Source of the DNA: Corylus avellana
Taxonomy: Eukaryota > Streptophyta > Magnoliopsida > Fagales > Betulaceae
NCBI RefSeq assembly: GCF_901000735.1
Contig: NC_081545.1
Span: 26,999,513 to 27,063,512 of the forward strand
DNA: 64,000 nucleotides
Direction: 5' to 3'
Position numbers and translations under genes: made by a program. Shown in pieces: positions 57,707 to 64,000 of this stretch. How positions within the stretch are numbered: position 1 is the first letter of the stretch; each line of letters begins with the position of its first letter. Under the pieces are notes generated by a model. That model searched no databases. It had not been told where the DNA came from and saw nothing but the letters and a program-made list of their open reading frames with translations.

Positions 57707-59192
57707 CTTCTATTGCATGGAGGTTTAGGTAAATAATCTACTTTTTCATTTTAGTAATAATTAACATTGGAATATTTGTAGTTTTCACCTTTTGACACCT
57801 TTATATTGTGGTAGAAAATTACCCTACTTTTGTTTTTCAAAGGATGTGCATGGAAATTAGGCACAAAATCCGGATGAAAAATATAAGATGTGATTAATCA
57901 AATTAAACCAATCTAGTCTCTACGCGCGCGTGTCCTCAAGCAAGCACCCACGATCTTAGTGGCAATAAATTAACGAGACAAAGTAAGACTTAGATAATGG
58001 TTAATTTCCTTAATCATTTTTTAACCAAACTCTTTCGTCCATAACTCTACCTTAAAAGCACAAAGACGGTTTCGAACGCGTTTCTTTCCTCCCTTAAACG
58101 GATCATTAATTAAGAGAAGAAAAGCAACTACTAGCTAGAACTCAAAACACTTTAGTACCCTTTTCTTAAATTAAAAAAAAAAAAAAAAAAATCACTCTGT
58201 ATACGGTATACCTAATCTGCAGCATTAATATCAACATAGGGCTTCAACAAAGGATCCATAAGGGATTACGTACGCGTGTGGAGAAAACCGTTTCAGGCAT
58301 CCAATATATTTTTTTTAAAAAATAGCCAGTTTTTAAATCCAAGAAGACCGATCGAGTATCATCAGACATCAGCAACTAGTTTCTTAAACCAAAAACCATA
58401 CAAGAAATCAAGCAGAATTACTATCCAATATGGTCTTTAGAAATTTAATTATTTATCTGTTTTTTTTTTTTGCTTGATAATTATATCATTTAAAAACAGA
58501 GGGGTTATAATACTTTTATAGACGATTAATACAATGATAATTATAACTCTCATCTTCTACCCTTTAAACTCCATTCTGCCAAGGAAATTACCTCCAAAAA
58601 AGTATGTTAATTACCTAGGAAATAACCATATATAACAATGTAGCTTGAAAAAATTTTGTTTCTTGTCGTACGTGCAAAATAAGCAAATGGCCCCAAGAAT
58701 TAAAAATTAAAAAAAGGTACCAAAATGTTGAACCTCAGTGGATGCCATCTCATTCAACTTATCCATCTTAAAAGGGTTCATTTAGGGCATTTTTTGAAAT
58801 TGAGATCGCATTTCTCATGAGTTTAATAGGTTCACTGGAAATTAGCATGGACACGCAAAACCACGGCCACTATTTCACCTACAACGTGGTAAATAACAAA
58901 CAAACAAGATGCTTGTTTTGGGTAAGTTTGTAGCTTCTTCGTCATTCCTTTTCTTGTTTTGGTAAAATTGATAATTAAGAGGTCCACGTACGTGGGGGTT
59001 TGCTGCTTCCAAATCGACCACCTCTCTAGCTTCTTTATAAACGACGGCGTTAATTGTATTGTGATGTGAAAGACGGTGTTCGATCTTCTGCTTCTCATCG
59101 ATCACCAGTTTGAAGTATTCTGAATAGTTCGTGTGTTCCCAAGTTGTCTTTAAGGTTATTGCTGCTGCCGAGAGTTTCAGAACCAAGGCAAC

Positions 59193-59870
59193 ATGGCGCA
59201 AGAAATGAAGACTTTTTGCATATTTTTTGATGCATTTTGGACGGTTGCAGCACCGGTGGAATCATTGAAGCGTTTAGACTTGTCCAACAACTCCATCAAC
59301 GGTACTTTCCCTCCACTCATCACCAGCCTTAACTTCTTGAACATTTCGCTCAACAACTTCACCGGACTGGTTGCCCCGGCCATGTACCGGAAATTTGGCA
59401 AATCGGCGTTTATCCATTATTCATCAAAAACGCCAATAATTCAAATTCCACCTCACATGCCCCTCCAAAAACACCACCCCATAGACAAACACGCTAGTAC
59501 GAGAAAACCCAAATCCAAAACCAAAGTTCTCGGCCTATCATGTGCATCTGCATGGCGCATGGTGCGTGAATCCCATTTTTCAAGAGCACCTACAATTCAC
59601 CAAATGGGCGATTCCGGCAATGTAGAGTTTGCTGCAGGGGTCTACAATAGCTTTGCACGTGCCCAACTGAAAGAAAAGGTGATCGAAACCAATTTGATGG
59701 CCAGTGGGTCGGATAGAGCGACTATTTTTCAATTTCCGGCGGATAATGGACATTATCAGCCTCTTTCGCCACCGAATGGGACGTCGAAAATAGAGACGAG
59801 GTTGTCTATGACCATAATCTTCTTTCTATTGTTCTGTTTTAGTATTTTCTTTGAGAGAAAAAAAAAATGA
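59193..59870 (+). pseudogene. Short LRR receptor-kinase-like relic, copy B (225-codon ORF)
   Basis: Paralog of 36798-37382 with the same start, LRR pair, Lys-Phe-Gly-Lys-Ser-Ala-Phe motif, and Lys-Pro-Lys-Ser-Lys-Thr-Lys linker, differing at roughly fifteen residues. A small indel near the end (GACATTATCAGCC versus GACATATCAGCGGCC) opens a longer tail ending in a hydrophobic Ile-Ile-Phe-Phe-Leu-Leu-Phe stretch and Glu-Arg-Lys-Lys-Lys. The hydrophobic end could pass for a membrane segment but is probably chance. No kinase domain. Whether either copy makes protein is unknown. Confidence 0.5.
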
Positions 59871-61059
59871 TGTAACTTGTAGTCCAAGGCTTTGTTATAA
59901 CGCATTGTTTTAAATTGTACAGGGGCTACATTTCGCCATGGCAGAAGGCTATTATTATATTATTTGCTTTTTCTAGGACAAATATTCTCAAGGTACGTAA
60001 AAGATCTTCTTCTACTAATATTAGGAGATCTGTAAATATGTTACTCACTCACCGGTGCCGAATTTCTTGACTTCATTTTGCTTTGTTTTGTTTTGTTTTA
60101 TTTAATTTGTTTTGTTTTGTTTTGTTTTGTTTTTTTTTTTTGTTAAGGGGGAACGTGGGGTGGGGTGGGGAGGAGAAGTAGTGGAAATTAATGTAGTCAT
60201 ATTATTCAAGGCAAATAAATTGCATAAACTCTGTCCAGATATAACCTTGGAAGTATTTTTAAGACAATATCAATATTATTAATTATCTCTATAGTACTGT
60301 AACATATTAGCAGCAAACAAAAAGTACAATAGCCAATACAAAATGGTGATGTGAATTTATTTTTAAAAATTTCGCGTGAAAATTATAAAGATTGGAAACT
60401 GATAAAAGAAAAAAAAAATTCAAGATTTATTGATATTAATTAGAACAATCTTGGTTAAAAAATAATTCGAATTTTAACACGCAGCTTGTGTAAATTGGTC
60501 AATCACGACTTGACCTTTTTTTTATGTGATTCAATTAGTACCTTTTATATTTATATACTTACTTTTCCAATACTTGTACACTTATTAATTTATTCGCCTA
60601 TTACATGTCTAGCTTGTTAATAAACACAACACAACACTGGGAAGAAAAAACCAAAAAAGAAAAGGGCCTAGGATAGAAGCTGATATATCACTAAGGGGGT
60701 GTTTGGCAAATGAAGTGGTCTAAACACTGTAGTTGATGTAGATTGATGTGAAAAAAAGTAAGAATGTTTGGTATAAAAAAAATGAAAAAGTGGTATGAAA
60801 AAGTGAAAAAGTATTGTTTTGTAGTAATTTTTTTATTTGAATAATAATAAAAAGTGAATGATTTGATATTAAAAGTGAAAAAGTTAGAATATTTTGATGT
60901 TGATTTTTTTGAAAAATGGTGATGAACAGTGTTTAGGCCAACCCCATCCCCATTACCAAACAAAGCCTTAAGAGAAACAAAAACAAAATTTAAATCATAC
61001 GTACAAATGTTATTTTTATTTTTATCTAAAAATAATCTAAACTTATTAATTTATTGCAG
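59871..61059. other. Copy-B-only segment upstream of the RING exon
   Basis: Absent from copy A. It contains a possible exon at 59923..59992 (TTGTACAG acceptor, CAAG|GTACGT donor) that is open in a frame compatible with the RING exon. It also has a (TTTTG)n tract at about 60072-60133 and a Tourist-like MITE (60696-60968). Otherwise AT-rich with nothing recognised. Confidence 0.45.
60696..60968. mobile_element. Tourist/PIF-like MITE with TAA target duplication
   Basis: 273 bp with terminal inverted repeats GGGGGTGTTTGGCAAATG and, reversed from the right, AGGCTTTGTTTGGTAATG, flanked by TAA at 60693-60695 and 60969-60971. The GTTTGG motif and TAA duplication are characteristic of PIF/Harbinger-derived MITEs. 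It lies about 90 bases upstream of the RING exon. Confidence 0.75.
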
Positions 61060-61554
61060 GCTCGTGGAATCATCTACTACATAAGTTTCTTTGTCCTTGT
61101 TACGAGAGTTTCAGCATCAAATAATGACGTTAATTACCAATATTCCTCTAGTAATAATGATGACAATAAGCTGTTCTGGAATGTTATTTATTTAGTGCTT
61201 GTGGGCGTGGCAATATTCCTTATAAGCTTGGGACTACGCTATGCATGGCTTGCTTACTTGCGTGGGGAGCCAAGGCGGGTGATAGAAAGGTTACCAAGTC
61301 TAGTGTTTGTGTGTGGGGAAGTGGGTGCTTTTGAAACCACTCACTGTGGAATATGTCAAATGGAGTTGGTTGAAGGGGACAGTCTACGCATCCTCCCCTG
61401 CGCACATATATTCCATACAGAATGCCTCGTGGCTATGGTCGCCATCGGAACAAGTGTTGCCTGCCCCGAGTGTCGACGTACATTTGGGGTAATCACCCCA
61501 CCAGCACCAGACCCAGAGCTGCATTGGGCTAGTTGGTTGGGACCATTAGCGTAG
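61060..61554 (+). CDS. RING-H2 finger membrane protein, ATL-like, last exon (5' exon uncertain)
   Basis: A 164-codon exon starting after an ATTGCAG acceptor, ending at TAG 61552-61554. It reads a hydrophobic stretch ending Arg-Val-Ser-Ala (signal-like), a hydrophilic Asn/Ser-rich segment, one transmembrane helix (Val-Ile-Tyr-Leu-Val-Leu-Val-Gly-Val-Ala-Ile-Phe-Leu-Ile), and then a RING-H2. In the RING-H2, Cys-Gly-Ile-Cys, Cys-Ala-His, Phe-His-Thr-Glu-Cys and Cys-Pro-Glu-Cys provide all eight zinc ligands in C3H2C3 order. ATL-type E3 ubiquitin ligases share this membrane-plus-RING layout, but the usual Trp before the last Cys pair is missing. No ATG lies in frame upstream of the membrane helix, so an upstream exon is needed; 59923..59992 is a weak candidate without an in-frame ATG. 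It may be a functional gene or a gene fragment. It is present only in copy B. Confidence 0.65.
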   Translation, partial: ARGIIYYISFFVLVTRVSASNNDVNYQYSSSNNDDNKLFWNVIYLVLVGVAIFLISLGLRYAWLAYLRGEPRRVIERLPSLVFVCGEVGAFETTHCGICQMELVEGDSLRILPCAHIFHTECLVAMVAIGTSVACPECRRTFGVITPPAPDPELHWASWLGPLA

Positions 61555-61662
61555 CTATATATAGTTGGAAACTCAAATTGTGCCTCATAAGCTCTATTTA
61601 TTTTGGGTGATATAGTTTTAGTTGTAATTGTTTTATTAACGAAGGTTGGGAAGTGGCTACAC

Positions 61663-61697
<35 letters not shown>

Positions 61698-62051
61698 GAG
61701 GGGATGATGAGTTTTATCTAAATTTAAAAAATAACTTGAAGATTTTTAAATTTTAGAGAGTTGACTTAAGGACTTATTATACAATTTTCTTTTTGGAAAA
61801 CATCAATATATGGATATGCTTATGGAAATCTCCAATGGATATATATCAAAGGGAATATTGGTTATATACAGCATATTGAGTGCAATCAATGTCTTATAAC
61901 CAACAAAATGAAAGAAGCTAATGGTTCTGCTTGTCACATATATGTCAATCAACTTTTCTTGAATTTAAAAAAAATTCACTTAATACAAATTAACTTGATA
62001 ACTTTGAGAAAACTCATTATTATTAAAATGGGAATTAGTAAAACTACAGTT
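61555..62051. other. Spacer between RING exon and Neprosin copy B
   Basis: RING-gene 3' flank with a CA/TA repeat (about 61661-61697); homology with copy A resumes at about 61793. No gene. Confidence 0.5.
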
Positions 62052-63625
62052 TCAAGCTCCTTTGATTCCACCAGGACCATCATAACAAATAAGACGTCCA
62101 AAATATTCATTGATATTTCCTAAATCTTTAATATTGTATGCATCTGGATTAGATGCATAAACCTCTGAATCGATTGGATTGACAAAATTAAACTTTGCGT
62201 TCTCATATGCAGTTGCAATTCGACGACTATGAGCGAAATGGTCTGTATCTGTCCCAGGTAGAGTAAGGCCAGTACCCATAGGGGGACTAGGCTGGTCTAA
62301 TGGACTGTAAACTTCTCCTCCCCAATCAGCTTGATTGCCAAACTCACTCAATTTCCCAAATAGTGTCGGGGGCCAAAAACCAACTAGATAATTCTCTTCT
62401 TCATAGTATAATGACCAAACAAATTTTGTTGAATATGGCCCGTCAAGTATTTCCTACCATGTGATAGTAAGTAAAAATGAAACAAAATTTAGTGTAAAAC
62501 ATATATTCATGGCTATGGATTTGTTTAGTAATTTAACGAACATCTAAAATCACATATTCCCTTTCATACCTTATTGATTCGCAATTTAAGGGCAAATTGC
62601 GGTCCACCTATAACAGAAGTCACATCTATTGGCCAACCTAGAGGCATTTGTGAATTTATTTGCACATATCCAGGACATTGTTGATTGAAACATTGTGTTC
62701 TTCCATCAATCTGGTAGAAGGAGTTCATAGAATAAAAGGTTTTTCTCTCAATAGAAAAATATGAAATATAAATCCTTAATTTGATCTGTTACAAATAGTT
62801 AAAAAAAAAAAAAAAAAACAAAAATGAAATTACTCAACACAATCTACAAAAACCCACCGTGAGGTGCGCAAATAGCCGAGTTTGGTTGTCTTTGAACAAT
62901 AAAGGATTTACCTAAAAAGAAATTTGTTCAGTATATATATGTTTGTGTCTATTAATTAGCAAATGATAAACTATCTTAAAATAGGGAATTACCGTGAAAC
63001 CTGTTTTTATGGTGTCAAAACCATTTGAAAGTGTCATCTGGAATGCACTATACTGAGACCCAGTAACTCCTTTTGTATGAAATAAGCTAATAAATGATTC
63101 AATTCCAGCAAGCTTCCTATTGGGGTCAATTTTTGTTCGAAGTATTGCATACTGCATGAGATAACCATATTCTTAATTCACTTGCATCACTAACACTAGG
63201 GTAGATTCACTAACAAAAAGTAATACATTTTTTTTAGCACAAAAAAAATAATGATACTTACATGATGTCCAGGTTCTTCGTCGATATTTGAAGAATATAT
63301 CTTTGAAAGCATTTTGGCTCTTGCCAAGTCATATTTACTGATTCTTATTATAGGAACTGTTCCATAAGGACACCCTGGACCTTTTAGCCCAATATTTAAT
63401 GGTAATTTCCCTTTGGCTCTCATTCCTTGTGAAAACAACTTACGTTTCATCTGCAATGATACTCTTGAAAGGTTAGAACGATATCAATTCTATCAATTAG
63501 CAGTTGAAAAGAAAAAAGATTTGCATTAACAGTTCAACCTCAAATGTAGTATTCTTCCAAAAAGGATGATCAAAGCCAGGTTGTTTGTAGAAATCAATAC
63601 AATCGTATATATCTCCATCTCTTGT
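62052..63625 (-). CDS. Neprosin-domain protein gene, copy B, exons 2-7 (5' exon beyond right edge)
   Basis: Exons in transcription order: 63625..63539, 63450..63262, 63151..62993, 62911..62858, 62710..62570, 62453..62052; all GT-AG and in phase, giving about 343 open codons. The first of these carries Asp-Gly-Asp-Ile-Tyr-Asp-Cys-Ile-Asp-Phe-Tyr-Lys-Gln-Pro (activation-peptide domain). The Neprosin domain continues through Gly-Cys-Pro-Tyr-Gly-Thr-Val-Pro-Ile, Pro-Gly-His-His-Tyr-Ala, Asn-Gln-Thr-Arg-Leu-Phe and Gln-Cys-Pro-Gly-Tyr-Val-Gln to Val-Gly-Phe-Trp-Pro-Pro-Thr-Leu-Phe. By analogy with copy A the signal-peptide exon should begin about 200 bases past the window end. The lesions of copy A in exons 3 and 7 are absent. 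Predicted role: secreted glutamic-peptidase-like protein of the plant DUF239 family. Whether exon 1 carries the copy-A stop cannot be seen. Confidence 0.88.
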
Positions 63626-64000
63626 CTGCAGATTTCAAATTAAAATCCAATAATGATTAATCACAAACCCAATGGTGATTTTAAGAGTCATATCATTCTT
63701 AGAGAGACACAAAAGTGACACAAGAAGGACTTGTAGCATTACTCTGTGCTTATTTTACCTTAGAGTAGTTAGCCAATAAATTAAAAACCGTTTCAAAAAT
63801 ATTGGAGTCTAATAATATGAAATAAAATAGGATATATAAATTATGTATATGGCATTAAATTATATTATTACGATTAAGTGTGGCTTGAGCCCATGCATGC
63901 CTCTTAATCTCTTATATAGAAGTGCTAGGATAGGGAGTTTGAATTTTATCCTGATCATTAGTTCAATATCTTATGCAAAATATTTGAAATATGCATAGAA
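63626..64000. other. Intron 1 of Neprosin copy B, to the window edge
   Basis: Collinear with about 39491-39880 of copy A. No coding sequence. The first exon is expected just outside. Confidence 0.7.

Larger units (their letters stand above)
53520..59190. other. Intergenic region of copy B, collinear with 31100-36790
   Basis: No gene supported. It holds the MITE at about 53645-53805, the solo LTR-like element (55929-56138), the antisense SINE (about 57608-57706), a TA/TG repeat at about 57170-57207 and long A/T runs. Differences from copy A are many small indels and substitutions. The right end contains the promoter of the LRR relic (TTTATAAAC near 59034). Confidence 0.6.
48123..64000. repeat. 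Copy B of the tandem segmental duplication (continues past right edge)
   Basis: Matches 19157-21401 and then, after a ~6.8-kb deletion relative to copy A (21402-28190), 28191-39880. It has gained or kept an extra ~1.9-kb piece (about 59870-61790, with the RING exon) and a 146-bp LINE tail at 49006-49151. Confidence 0.85.

Noticed and set aside
61054..61059. Translation start of the RING protein at TTG 61054
   Set aside because: TTGCAG is a splice acceptor; the first coding base of the exon is 61060 and a real start must come from an upstream exon.

Overview
The window is nuclear DNA of a eudicot plant, most likely a woody species. The evidence is introns with GT/AG borders, AT-rich intergenic DNA full of microsatellites, several plant TE families (TRIMs, tRNA-derived SINEs, plant L1-type LINE remnants, CACTA, hAT-, Mutator- and Tourist-like MITEs), and genes typical of land plants. 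The LINE tails that end TACTTATC-A(n) and the TRIM style remind me of Fagales genomes, but that assignment is only an impression.

Left part (1-12.6 kb): the start of a small secreted-protein gene runs off the left edge (minus). It is followed by the molybdopterin-synthase small subunit gene MOCS2A/MoaD (minus, with an inferred 2.5-kb 5'UTR intron) and an intact single-exon secreted LRR protein gene of the DRT100/PGIP-like type (minus). Then come about 5 kb of repeat-rich intergenic DNA.

Middle (12.6-26.6 kb): one complete 14-exon gene on the plus strand encodes a 924-residue SCY1-like pseudokinase of the SCYL2 type (clathrin and Golgi trafficking). Its introns carry two TRIM retroelements, LINE fragments and micro-insertions of LINE tails.

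Right part (27.9-64 kb): an intact five-exon endo-beta-mannanase gene (minus), a short LRR-gene relic (plus), a Neprosin-domain gene (minus) and an intact CYP89-like P450 (minus) are followed by a second, diverged copy of much of the same block. The simplest reading is a head-to-tail tandem duplication of about 29 kb. Copy A runs from about 19157 to 48122; copy B begins at about 48123, inside the copied SCYL2 intron 8, and runs off the right edge. Copy B then lost about 6.8 kb, which fused SCYL2 exon 10/intron 10 directly to the last exon of the mannanase. The two copies decayed reciprocally: mannanase is intact in A and broken in B, while Neprosin is broken in A (two stops and a 4-bp shift) and open in B for all exons visible. 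Copy B also holds a RING-H2 exon that is absent from A.

Apart from the duplication the genes are ordinary single-copy plant housekeeping or secretory genes with no operon-like link. The main interest of the window is the structural history of the duplication.
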